Under the pieces are notes generated by a model that saw nothing but the letters and a program-made list of their open reading frames with translations, was not told the origin of the DNA and did not search any database. Shown here piece after piece: positions 1-10,300 of a stretch of DNA of 64,000 bases. The DNA comes from Piromyces finnis (lineage: Eukaryota > Neocallimastigomycota > Neocallimastigomycetes > Neocallimastigales > Neocallimastigaceae). The stretch lies in NCBI GenBank assembly GCA_002104945.1, contig MCFH01000011.1:753501-817500 (forward strand). The letters run 5' to 3'. A program made the translations under genes and the position numbers. How positions within the stretch are numbered: position 1 is the stretch's first letter; each line of letters opens with the position of its first letter.

Positions 1-477
1 ATAGTAAATAAATCAAAACTTTATTTTAAGTTTAGAAAATTCTTTAGTAAATAAATTGAATTTAAATAGTTTAATACAAATAATTTCTTTTAATAAATGT
101 ATAAATGTAAACAATGTAAAATTATAATATTAAAACATGTATATTAGAATTTATTCAATTTATTTAAAAAGTATAAATAAAGAGAATTTTTCAACTATTG
201 AAACGATAGTTGGAAAATCGTATAGGTTAATTTAGTATAGATAAATTAACATTAGTTTATAGTTTAGATTAATAATTTTAGTTTTAAATAAAATAAATTG
301 ATTACCTAGTGAGGGCTCTGGTAAAATATCCTTCACGGTAAAGTAATCAACGGTTGTTTTAGTTTAGTTATTTTAAAATAATTTAATAAATAAAATATAA
401 AAAATTAAAAATAATTTAAAGTGTAGTTTAGAATATTGAGTGTATACAAACCTGAACTTAGTTTAGAATATTTTACA
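1..477 (+). repeat. LTR family I, truncated by window edge
   Basis: The segment ends in TTTTACA and carries TATAAATAAAG near 173, as in an LTR read left to right. An inverted copy of the same 477 bases lies at 19999-20475. It holds two hairpins: CAACTAT/ATAGTTG around 196-216, and a longer one opened by GATTACC and closed by GTAATC at about 300-350. The left boundary is outside the window. No target duplication could be tested. Confidence 0.75.
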
Positions 478-1880
478 GAAATTAATAAATATAAAATTAT
501 TATTATACCTGATTTTTAAGTTAACCCTAAAAGTAACTTAAAACAAGTTATAGTTTAATTAAGTACTTTACCAAAATTCTTAAATAAAATTAATCCTAAA
601 CACTGCATATGTTTTGATTATTGAAAGAAAATAATAAACTTTAATTAATCGAGATCAAAATATATAACTTTTGTTAAATTAATTGTTAAATTAAATGTTT
701 AATAACTTCGTTAGTAAATTACACTTTAAAAGTAAACAAATATAATAATTCATGTTATAAAATAATATAATTAAACACTTTTATTAAAATACTAAAAATA
801 ATTATTACTTTAATTAATTGTAAAATAAACAACTTTTTATATTCTTTAACTTTTAATTATTTCTTTTATTGTTATTTCTAATTACTTTTATTGTAAATAG
901 TTATTAATTTTATTGTTTTAATGTAAATAGTTTAAATCTAAAAGAAAATATAAATACATGTAAATATTCTTATTTTAATCATTATTATTATTATTAATAA
1001 AGAAATATTATATAGTTAGATTAATATTTTATAATTTTAATAATCACTTTTATACTTAAATAAATAAAAATTTTAAATATTTAAATATTAGAAAAACAAG
1101 TGTTTCTAATAAAACAATTTAGTGTTTTAACAAAACAATTTTATTAATTTTTATAAAAACGATCTTAAATCTTAATCAATATAACTTATATAGTTATAAC
1201 AAAAGATATAATATAATAATCACTTTTTGAAGTAAAATTCAAAATTAAGATTATTATCAAATTATATCAATTTGATATAAATTGGAATTAATAAATATGA
1301 AATTATAATCTTGATATAAACTAACCCTCAAAACAACTTAAAAATAAATAATAAATAATAATAATATTTAAATGTTTAATTAAAAGTATAAAAATTATTT
1401 ATTAAAACTCAGTTTAAATTATATTTTTGTTATAAAATAAACATAGTATAAATAACATTTTAAATAGTAAAATAGTGTTATATTAATTAAATTAATTACT
1501 TTAAAATAAATTGTTTCTTTTATTTATTATTCATTATTATTTTAAAACATATTAATATTTTATTTTAAAAAGTTAAAACAGAAAGAAAATTATAAATACA
1601 TGTAATTATTTCCTAATTTAAAAATCAATCAATACTTTTAATAAATGTATTAAATAAAGAGTTGATTCAAAAATATATTTTAAAATTGTGTTTTTAAAAC
1701 ATAACTTTTATATTTTGTTAATAATCGTTATGTCGAATTAAAATATTTCAAATAACTTTATAATAAAAATTTATTTTAAATCTTTTTTTTTTATATAAAT
1801 TGATAAGAATATTATCACTTTTATAATTATTTAATTATAAATTAAGATAATATTAAACACTTATCATATGAAGTCAACTG
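478..1880. repeat. AT-rich DNA with eroded LTR-like copies
   Basis: There is no credible coding region. Two diverged, partly matching blocks (about 480-1255 and 1285-1880) each begin with an AATTAATAAATAT-like stretch, contain a TAACCCT motif and carry TATAAATACATGTAA (near 950 and 1592), the TATA region typical of the LTRs elsewhere in the window. I read them as old LTR fragments; exact ends are not visible. Confidence 0.4.
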
Positions 1881-1957
1881 CCTATTTAAAAAAAAAAAAA
1901 AAAAAAAAAATTATTAGCTTATAAATTCGTCTGGAATCCGAATTTAGAGGAGGAGCT
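1881..1957 (+). mobile_element. 3' internal end of a lost LTR element: hairpin and polypurine tract
   Basis: This short stretch precedes the H-family LTR at 1958. It contains a poly-A run, then a hairpin (AAATTCG 1923-1929, loop TCTGGAATC 1930-1938, CGAATTT 1939-1945), then a purine-rich tract AGAGGAGGAG abutting the LTR. The same hairpin plus PPT arrangement occurs in Gypsy-2 and Gypsy-3. The rest of the element is gone. Confidence 0.65.
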
Positions 1958-2326
1958 TGTAATGAGGTATATCTAATGATAAGGGTTAGACTAGAAAATC
2001 ATTAAGGTTAGATTAATGAAAATTTCATAATTATATTTTTATAACCAATCATTAAGTAATTAATTCACTTATCAAATTGTATTAAAAAAAAAAAATAATT
2101 TTCATGTATAAAAGAGAGAATAAGAAAGATAAAATAGTTCTTTAGTGTTTTTATTAATAATTAATAAAAATTAGTTTTTTTGTTTCGTCTTTAGTTTGAT
2201 AATACACTGACCTAGCGAGTTAGTCGTATTATAATAATAAATTTAATAAATAAACATTATTAAAAAAATACATATATATTTGATACATTAGAGAGTGTGT
2301 GTTTATTATTATAATATTTCGTTACA
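1958..2326 (+). repeat. LTR family H, 3' LTR of an eroded element
   Basis: It runs from TGTAATGAGG to TTTCGTTACA (369 bp) and is nearly identical to the reverse copy at 47679-48038. A polypurine tract on its left marks it as a 3' LTR. It contains a hairpin AATACACTGAC...GTTAGTCGTATT at about 2200-2231. No direct repeat flanks it, as expected after loss of the 5' half. Confidence 0.75.
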
Positions 2327-3505
2327 GTATTATAAAATTATTTCTTTTTTAAAAATTTAACAATGAATTCATAAATTTAAATATCATCAATAAAACATCA
2401 CAGAATTGATATTAACATATACATAATGTTGTACTAAATATTATTAATTATAAAGTAATTAAAATACTTCATCAAAAGCATCACTTAAAATATTAAAATA
2501 GAGCTGATACATTTTTGAATAAAAGGTATGATAATAAATTAAAAATGCCATATAAAGATTAAAGCAATTTTAAATTCATCACCTTATTTAATTCTTATTA
2601 AGCTATTGATATATTTAAATTTAGTTTAAAAACATATTTTACTCCATTTATCTTATTTATTGATTAAAGGAATATATGAATTTCAATAATTATATCATTT
2701 AATTTCCTACAATCAATATATAGTAATTATAGTTATCAATCTCATTATACTTCCATTAAAAAGAATTGTATAAAGATTAAAATCTTTTTTTTTTTTTTCC
2801 TTTATAAAGTTCGTTTTATTAAGTACATAAAAACTATTCATTTATTAAAAACTCTTATAATTATTATACATATTACATTAATTTATATTTGTTTTATTCA
2901 TTATATTTATTACATTTATCATATTTATTAACTTATTCTATTTATTAATTTATTCTATTTATTACATTTTATTATATTTTTTTTTTCATTTGTTGTATTT
3001 ATTAATTCTATTTTTTTTTTAATTATTATTAATACTAACTAATATACTATCAAATTGTTACTATTACTAAAACTATTCCTCATTAATTTCTATTATAGCT
3101 ATTTCTAATTCTACAATACTAATACATTACAATCATTTATTTTTTAAATTACATTTATTATAATCAAAATTATTTAGATAACATTATTTTCCATAGGACG
3201 AATGTATTTAACATTTTGTTATAATCCTCCACAATTCAGTAATTCATTAAGTTTCTTTTTAAAACATTGGAATTTTCAAATTTATTATTTTCATTACTGA
3301 ATTGTTCTTCTTTCTTGATTCTTTTTATTTTCATTTTATTCTTTATAAAATCCAGATAAATGAATTAAGAACAGATCCAGAATAGATTAATTTTCTAGCT
3401 CTGATTTCACTACCATCATATTATTAAGAATAAAAAATATTACACTCATTTCTTATTATATATTCATTTAACTTTATAATTATTCAATCAAAACTACTAT
3501 ATTAA
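2327..3505. other. AT-rich intergenic DNA, no gene seen
   Basis: No ORF, RNA gene or clear element was found. A degenerate array of TATTTATTA-like units occupies about 2870-3020 and T-runs are frequent. A slightly less AT-biased part at 3190-3420 gave no recognisable protein in any frame. Confidence 0.5.
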
Positions 3506-4119
3506 TGTAATGCTGACTCAGAAAGAATAGATTAGGATATCTATTCTATTACAATAACACCAAAAAATTAAATAAAAATAAAATTGTTTTGTTAAAAATA
3601 TTTTTTATTATAATAGAAATTTTATTAATAACAATTACATCGATGAAATGATGAAAAATATCTTCTATTTATATTTTTCCTAAATACATTTATATTATAT
3701 TTAACTATTTATTTCTTATATATTATTATTTAAAATCTACACTAAAATCTTAATTATTAATAAATATTTAAACTATAACTATTTTTAGTAAAATACAATT
3801 GGCAATTCAAATTAAGTACTATTCAATTTGAATATGTGCCCATGTATTATTGATATATTAAACATTTAATAATTATATACTAGATGTCTATTTCTATTAC
3901 AAAACAATACTAAAACTAGGGGTTTGAATTGAGAATTTTAATTTATTGTTAAACATTAAGAATAAATTAATAATTTATTTTGTTTTAAACTTTAATTATT
4001 AATAAATAAATTATGTCCCATTTTCTTTTTCTGTAATATAATTCGTGTAACTTAAACAATAATATTTATGGCTTAAGTTACATTAAAGATATCAATCTGT
4101 GGCGTTTGATATCTTTACA
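3506..4119 (-). repeat. Solo LTR family C (copy 1), TSD ATTAA
   Basis: The element runs from TGTAATGCTG to ATCTTTACA (614 bp) and is flanked by ATTAA at 3501-3505 and 4120-4124. Its sense strand is minus: reverse-complemented it starts TGTAAAGATATC, folds into a terminal hairpin closed by GATATCTTTA, and carries TATAAATAG followed by GATGTAATTGTTATT, the start-site/self-primer region shared with families A and B. Copies 2 and 3 are at 13579 and 22053. Confidence 0.85.
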
Positions 4120-4617
4120 ATTAATTTATTCAAGTTATTTGAATCTTTTAAATATAAAACTTACTTCTTAATAAAAATATAAACTTATTAACTAGATATA
4201 AAATAACTTCTTTATAATAAATTCAATCAAATTAAATTTGTGAATTTATTCTACAATTATAAGAAATTCTTTATTTAATTAATTTATTTTAATTTATTAA
4301 ATATAAAAAACATAATTTATTTAATAACTAAATTTGTAAAACCTCCTCATATTGAATTCAAATTATTTTAATTATTTATTATTAATCATTTGTTTAATAA
4401 ATTATTTAATAAACTATTACATTCAAATTATCTTAATTTACTAAATATAAAATTAATTTTTTTTTTTAATAAATGTATAACTTTTTAAATAACTAAATTT
4501 GTATTGACTTTTGTTGATAAATTCAAATCAAATTAAAAATGCTTTAAATTTATATTCTAATTATTAAGAATTTTCTATTTAGTCAAATATTCAGTTATAT
4601 AAAATACACCTTTATAT
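4120..4617. other. AT-rich DNA, no gene seen
   Basis: No coding potential. It lies where the gag of the minus-strand element whose leader is at 4618-6107 and 12891-13154 would be expected, but no Gag-like reading frame remains. A CCTCCTC run near 4345 could be a reversed polypurine tract; this is only a guess. Confidence 0.4.
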
Positions 4618-5795
4618 AAAAGAAGTCGACCTGACTCCATCCTATCAACTGGTGTCAGCGAATTCTTTATAAAGTATAAAACATGTTATTACAATGAAAT
4701 TAATTTTTTTTTTTTTTTAAGCTCGTTTTCGTATTACTTCATAATATTTTAATATATTATTTAATAAACTTCTTAATTGTATTTATCTAATTTAATTAAT
4801 AATATATTATCCTTGAATATAGTTTATTTATTTAGTTAGTTAATCGAATTTATATTGTATCTTCATATTAAAGAAGTCGACCTGACTCTATCCTTTAAAG
4901 AAAAGGTGTCGTCGAGTTCTTTATTTAGTATGAAGTTAAATTATTTTAAAAGTGATTTTAAATATCAAATCATTTTCTAACTTCATTAAATTAAATTATA
5001 TATTTCAAATTTTCAAGTTAAATTAATTTATAGTATTTTCAATTTAATTTATTATATACTATTTCCCAAAAAGATGTCGATCTGACTCTGTCCTCTAAAA
5101 AGGTGTTATCGAAATCTTATTATAATAAAGAATAATTTATTTATTTAACTAACTTTACACATTTATTACTTTTACTTTTATTGTAAAATTTTAATTCATT
5201 TCTTAATTTTAATTTATTATATACTATATCTAAAAGATGTCGCTCAGACTCTATCCTATCAAAAGGTGTCGAGCGAGGTCTTTTATAATATATAATAAAT
5301 ATATTTCAATAAAATAACTTTTTCCAATAAGTGATATTTACATTTTAATTCACTTATTTCTCAATTTCATTTTAATTAATAAATATCAAAATTTTAATTT
5401 TCATACAATATATTTTAAATAATTCTATAATTATTATATACCATGTTTAAAAGATGTCGCTCAGACTCTATCCTATCAAACGGTGTCGAGCGAGGTCTTT
5501 TAAGTATATAATAAGTTCATTTCAAAATAACAATTAATAATTCATTCAAATAAGTGAAATCAACATACTAATTCACTTATTTCTCAATATATTTAAATAA
5601 TTTTAAAATTTTATTAACTTTTTCTCAATTTTCTTTCTTTTTAAATAAGTTTTAATTTTCTTACTTCGCAATTAATTTTTTGATTTAATTTACTCTTTTA
5701 ATTGTATATATCCAATTTAATTTATAATATACTATGTATAAAAGATGTCGCTCAGACTCTATCATATCAAACGGTGTCGAGCGAGTTCTTTTTAT
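4618..5795 (-). repeat. Array of six covarying RNA hairpins in a retroelement leader
   Basis: Six related hairpins lie at about 4618-4672, 4868-4923, 5070-5120, 5232-5286, 5449-5503 and 5736-5792, separated by 110-240 bp of A/T DNA. Read on the minus strand each has the plan AAGA, a variable stem, a short GAC-type stem, ACACC, a loop such as GTTTGATA, GGATAGAGT, and the closing arms. Outer stems differ but keep pairing: TCGCTC/GAGCGA (three copies), TCGAC/GTCGA, TCGAT/ATCGA. A single copy sits in the Gypsy-1 leader (7198-7250) with TCGTC/GACGA, directly before gag. I infer a conserved leader RNA structure amplified in this element. Confidence 0.8.
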
Positions 5796-5899
5796 AGTAT
5801 ATTATAATTAAATTTAATTTTAAAAGAGTTTCATCAATTTAAAAACAAGAGTATTTCATAAATATATTTCTATTAGTATTACAGATAGATTTTATATAT

Positions 5900-6107
5900 A
5901 AAGATTTCATTGTTTCACAAAGTAGAGTTACACTCATTCCAATTCCAATATATAAAAGAAAGTTTCACAAAGTAAAGAAGTTCCAAAAACAAAGTTCCAC
6001 GAGATTCGTTCAAAAGAATTCCACGAAGGGAGGATTTCACAAGATAGTGTTCCACAAGCACAATTATAGTTCCACAAAGTAGTGTTTCACAAAGAGGGTT
6101 TCACAAG
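5900..6107 (-). repeat. Leader short-repeat array (left part), interrupted by Gypsy-1
   Basis: A degenerate array of TTCCACAAAG/TTTCACAAG units recurs every 14-20 bases (TTC at 6005, 6019, 6036, 6050, 6070, 6086, 6100). On the minus strand the unit reads CTACTTTGTGGAAC. Gypsy-1 inserted into it (target ACAAG 6103-6107) and the array continues at 12891-13154 up to a minus-strand LTR. It is therefore the 5' leader of a minus-strand element. Confidence 0.75.
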
Positions 6108-6834
6108 TGTAAAGATATAAAGTATATCTTTAAATTATTTAATAATTAATTAATAATTATTGAATAATAATTTTGATATTTTAATGAAAAAATTGTTTAT
6201 AAAATTTATTGTATAAATTTTATGGAATAATTAAATAAATATTAATTTTAAAATATCAAAGTTACAAATGAAATTTGGATAAATGTTTAAATTAATGGAT
6301 AATTAAATTTAAATATTTTAAATATTCAAATTAAATCTTAAAAAGTTTTTATTTAATTAAAATTAGTTTAATAACTTTAGCGTAGTTTTAAATTAGCATT
6401 TTTAATTATAAATATATAATAAATAGTATTATTAATATTTAATTAATATATAGGTAATACATGGACTGTATTCAATTTGTAGTTTACTCAAATTGAATCA
6501 AAAGTGTATTTAATTAGTTTTAGTTTAGTTTTATTATTTTATTATTTAATTAAATTAGTATTAAATTAGTTTTGTTTATTTTATATTGAATATATGTATA
6601 ATTAAATAGAATAGTATATTAAAATATAATTTACAAAAAATATAAATACATGTAAATTTTCTTAATTAAAACGATGTAATTGTTATTGACTATTATTTAG
6701 TTAATAACTAAATAAAATTAATAAAAGAGATATTTTTTTAAATATAATTTATTTTCTTGTTTTTTCTTTATTTTGTGTTGTTGTTTTATTGTAAAAAATT
6801 TTATAATATGTTTTACATTTATAAAACTTTTACA
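6108..6834 (+). repeat. Gypsy-1 5' LTR (family A)
   Basis: Runs from TGTAAAGATATA to CTTTTACA. The 5' end is a perfect small hairpin (AAAGATATA...TATATCTTT). A TATA box (TATAAATA) lies at 6641-6648 and the putative transcript start/self-primer GTAATTGTTAT at 6676-6686. A palindromic CAATTTG...CAAATTG hairpin lies near 6473-6496. Family A copies also occur at 12164, 45489, 48490 and 49917. Confidence 0.95.
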
Positions 6835-6845
6835 ATAACAATTAC
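6835..6845 (+). promoter_or_regulatory. Self-primer-type primer-binding site of Gypsy-1
   Basis: The first 11 bases after the LTR, ATAACAATTAC, are the exact reverse complement of GTAATTGTTAT at 6676-6686, which lies 35 bases after the start of the TATA box. No TGG (tRNA CCA complement) is present. In Tf1 the first 11 nt of the transcript fold back on the PBS to prime reverse transcription; the same geometry is seen here. Confidence 0.8.
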
Positions 6846-6909
6846 CTTTGTTCTAATAAAACACGTTATAAATTTTTTTAATAAAACATATTTAATAAAA
6901 TTTTTTTTA

Positions 6910-7102
6910 CTACCGCGTTTTAGGGACTCTCTACCTTGCTTTGAAATTTGCTACCGTGTTTAGAAACTAACTACCGCGTTTTAGGGACTCTCTACCTTGT
7001 TTTGAAATTTGCTACCGCGTAATAAAGGATTATCTACCGCGTTTTGGTATTGCTACCGTGTCATTTAGAACGACTACTTTGCTTTAGAGATATCTACCGC
7101 GT
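6910..7102 (+). repeat. Ten-unit CTACC leader array with 20-21 nt period
   Basis: CTACCGCGT-type units begin at 6910, 6931, 6951, 6971, 6992, 7012, 7034, 7053, 7074 and 7094, a spacing of 19-22 nt. A larger 61-base unit is duplicated exactly or nearly so (6910 and 6971). The array lies in the untranslated leader between PBS and gag. No good ORF is present; the short frame 6757-6963 is incidental. Confidence 0.85.
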
Positions 7103-7197
7103 CCATCATTGTACTTGTATATATTGTGGATCAACTTTATTTAATCTTCCACCAACATCTACTATTGTACTCTATTTAATTTTGTTACTATATTTTT

Positions 7198-7250
7198 AAG
7201 AGCTCGTCTAACACCGTTTGATAGGATAGAGTTACGACGACATCTTAATT
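7198..7250 (+). ncRNA. Leader hairpin upstream of gag (single copy)
   Basis: The fold is AAGA, TCGTC, TAAC, ACC, loop, GGATAGA, GTTA, GACGA, TCTT, with a 5-bp and a 4-bp stem and an asymmetric internal loop. It is the sense counterpart of the six hairpins at 4618-5795; the conserved ACACC and GGATAGAGT parts match while the stems covary. It ends about 90 bases before the gag ATG. A role in packaging or translation is inferred only from position. Confidence 0.7.
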
Positions 7251-7338
7251 AAAATATTGTAAAAAATTAAATAAGTAAATATTAAACATACTGGAAGAAA
7301 TAAACCAACTTTTATCTAACCTCCACTTAAACGGAAAT

Positions 7339-10300
7339 ATGGACCGTCAAGGGGCGTCTTTGAGGATAGTTAATGATCCTCCAACTTTCTCAGGAAGAAG
7401 ACAAGAACTAGATGGGTTCTTGACCAGGGTTGAACTAGCCATTGAAGCCAACCCTGATAGATTCGCTAATGATGAAGCGAGAGTTCGCTTCTTAATATCT
7501 TACTTTGTTAACAGACCTTTAGAATGGGCCGCTCGTTTACGACAGAACAACGACGCCATTCTAAGAAACTATGATCAATTTATTGCTGCCCTTCGTACCA
7601 ATTTCGGGGATCCCAATAATGACACAATTGTTGCAAATGGAAGACTTTGCAACATAAAACAAAGAAAGTTTGGCAAAGTGTTTGAATATATTAATGAATT
7701 TCAACGCGTTAGCCAAAACTCTAATTTCAATGAAGCAGCGAAGATATATATGTTCACAAAGGGCCTACATCCAAAAATGCGTGAACATTTAGCAATAGTC
7801 AACCCAAATCCTACTCAGCTAGAGCGTCTCTACTCTGATGTCCTTAGCATAGAAAATCTTACTAAGAGAAATGACATCAGCGAATATTATATGACGCACC
7901 AAGATAGAAGAAATTATAATCGTGACGATCCAATGGATGTTGACCTATATAGGATTAGCAAGGGTCAACGAAACGTAAATTACTTCCCATCTCACAGAAG
8001 TAATTACGTTGAACCTTCTACTACTAGATCGGATTTAAAGAAAAAAGGGGTTTGTTTTTCTTGTGGGAAGTCTGGACACATGCAGTTCAATTGTCCAAAC
8101 AGGAAAAAGCCTAAGAGTGTTAAGATTATTAAAAGGACTATCTCCGAAGAAGAAGCCAGTTCTTCAACCCCTTCAGTCAAAAGAATTAGACCAACCAAAG
8201 ATGTTACTGAGAATGATTCAAACTTATATAAAATACACAAAAGTGAAAAGAAGAACATCATCGATTTTTATATAAAAACAAACGTGGAAGAAGTGAAAGT
8301 CAAAGTCCTTATTGATTCCGGCTCTGATTTAAATTTTATTCATCCTGAATTTGCGAGAATTAATAACATTAAGCTTTACAATATCAGGAATCCTTTTAAG
8401 GTTTCTGGTCTTGGTCAAGGTAATTCCACTGTTAGAAAAGAATCCGAAAAGTGTATTCTCCGTTTAAGGAACCATTACGAAGTAATTCAACTGTACTCGT
8501 TAAGGATTCCCGAAGTCGATGTTATTCTTGGAGTACCTTGGATTGAGAAACATTGTCCAGTTTATTATCATGATTCCTCAAAAATTGCCTTTAGCTCCGG
8601 ATACTGTGCTCGACACTGTAATGTAGGCAAAAGGAGAAATAAGGGTACAACCAATATGGATAAGAAATCGATGCCATCATCAAGAAAAGGGAAAGAAGCT
8701 GCCTTGGATAACGAAAATGAACAATCCTCTTGCATTGACCGTGGTTTTTCCGACTATGACGAATCCTTTTGTTGTGACTCTAGTGATGACGAAGAAACTG
8801 TTAATATCAGGGGCCGTAGAACCTCCGTTAAAACCATTAGTAACTTAGATAGTTGTAATAAAATTAAATTTAGTGATAGTTTAAATAGCAATAATAATGA
8901 TAATAATAATAATTGTAATTTTAAATGTACATGTAATAATATTAATTGTATTGATGATAATTTAAATAAAGATAATAATTCGGTCACTGGACCAAAACAA
9001 TACTCATTTTCAAAAGAAGTGATTAATAATAACAATTTTTGTGTATTAAATTCCGTTAGTAACTGTAATAATTTATCTTGTAATATTATTAATAAATGTA
9101 AAACTGAAAATAATAATTTAAATAAAGATAAAAAATCTGTTGAAATCCCAAATCAATATTTATTATTTAAAGAGGTTTTTAATGAAAAGAATTGTAATAT
9201 TTTACCTCCACATCGTGAATACGATTGTGAAATCAGATTAAAGGATAATTCTAACTTGTTTTATGGTCCTCTTTATCCTGTAACTGAGGCAGAGAGAGAT
9301 GAATTAAAATGTTATATTAAAGAAAATTTGGAAAAAGGTTTCATTAGGAAATCTACATCTCCTGCCGGAGCACCAGTTTTATTTGTCAAAAAGAAAGATG
9401 GGTCATTAAGACTATGCGTTGATTATAGGAAACTTAATGATATGACCATTAGAAATTCATATCCTCTTCCATTAATTGGTGACTTATTGGATAGAGTGAA
9501 GGGTGCAAAGTACTTTACTAAATTGGACTTAAAGTCTGCTTATAATTTAGTAAGAATCAAAGAGGGTGATGAATACAAAACTGCCTTTAGAACAAGATAT
9601 GGGTATTTTGAATATCTCGTCATGCCTTTTGGTTTAAAGAATGCACCAGCTACTTTCCAACATTTCATAAATGATGTCCTTAGTGATTATTTGGATGATT
9701 TTGCTATATCATATATTGATGATATTCTAATATACTCAAATAGTCTAGAAGAGCATCATGAACATGTTAAAAAAGTATTGGAAAAATTATTAGAAAATAA
9801 TTTATATGTAAAGTTAGAGAAGTGTGAGTTTGATGTTTCAGAAACCACTTTTCTTGGTTATGTATTATCCAAAGATGGTTTGAAAATGGATAGAGATAAA
9901 GTTAAAGCTATCCTCGACTGGCCTGTTCCTACAAATGTTAAAGAAGTCCAATCTTTTATTGGATTATGCAATTATTATAGAATTTTTATTAAAGACTTTG
10001 CAAAAATCGCAAGTCCTTTACATAAACTTACTAGGAAAAATGTTCCTTTTAATTGGGCTTCTGAGTGTCAAAATGCATTTGTTATACTTAAAAAGGCTTT
10101 TACTTCTGCTCCTATTTTAATGAACCCTGATAGCAACAAACCTTTTATTGTTGAGACTGACGCTAGTAACTTTGCAGTCGGTGCAATTCTTTCACAAGAG
10201 TTTGAAGGGCAATTGCACCCTATTGCTTTTATTTCATCTAGCTTAACCAAGTCTCAAAGAAATTATCAAATTTATGATAAAGAGTTGCTCGCTATCAAAG

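Noticed and set aside
4618-5795. Hammerhead or other known self-cleaving ribozyme in the hairpin array
   Set aside because: No CTGATGA and GAAA core and no recognisable twister or HDV layout; only a covarying hairpin can be claimed.
4618-5795. CRISPR-like array
   Set aside because: Units are imperfect hairpins with irregular 160-290 bp spacing of plain A/T DNA, in a eukaryotic retroelement.
6757-6963. 68-aa ORF
   Set aside because: Spans the LTR end, PBS and leader repeats of Gypsy-1; low-complexity, not coding.
8754-9035. Minus-strand Leu-rich ORF in Gypsy-1
   Set aside because: Antisense of the Asn-rich linker of Gag-Pol.
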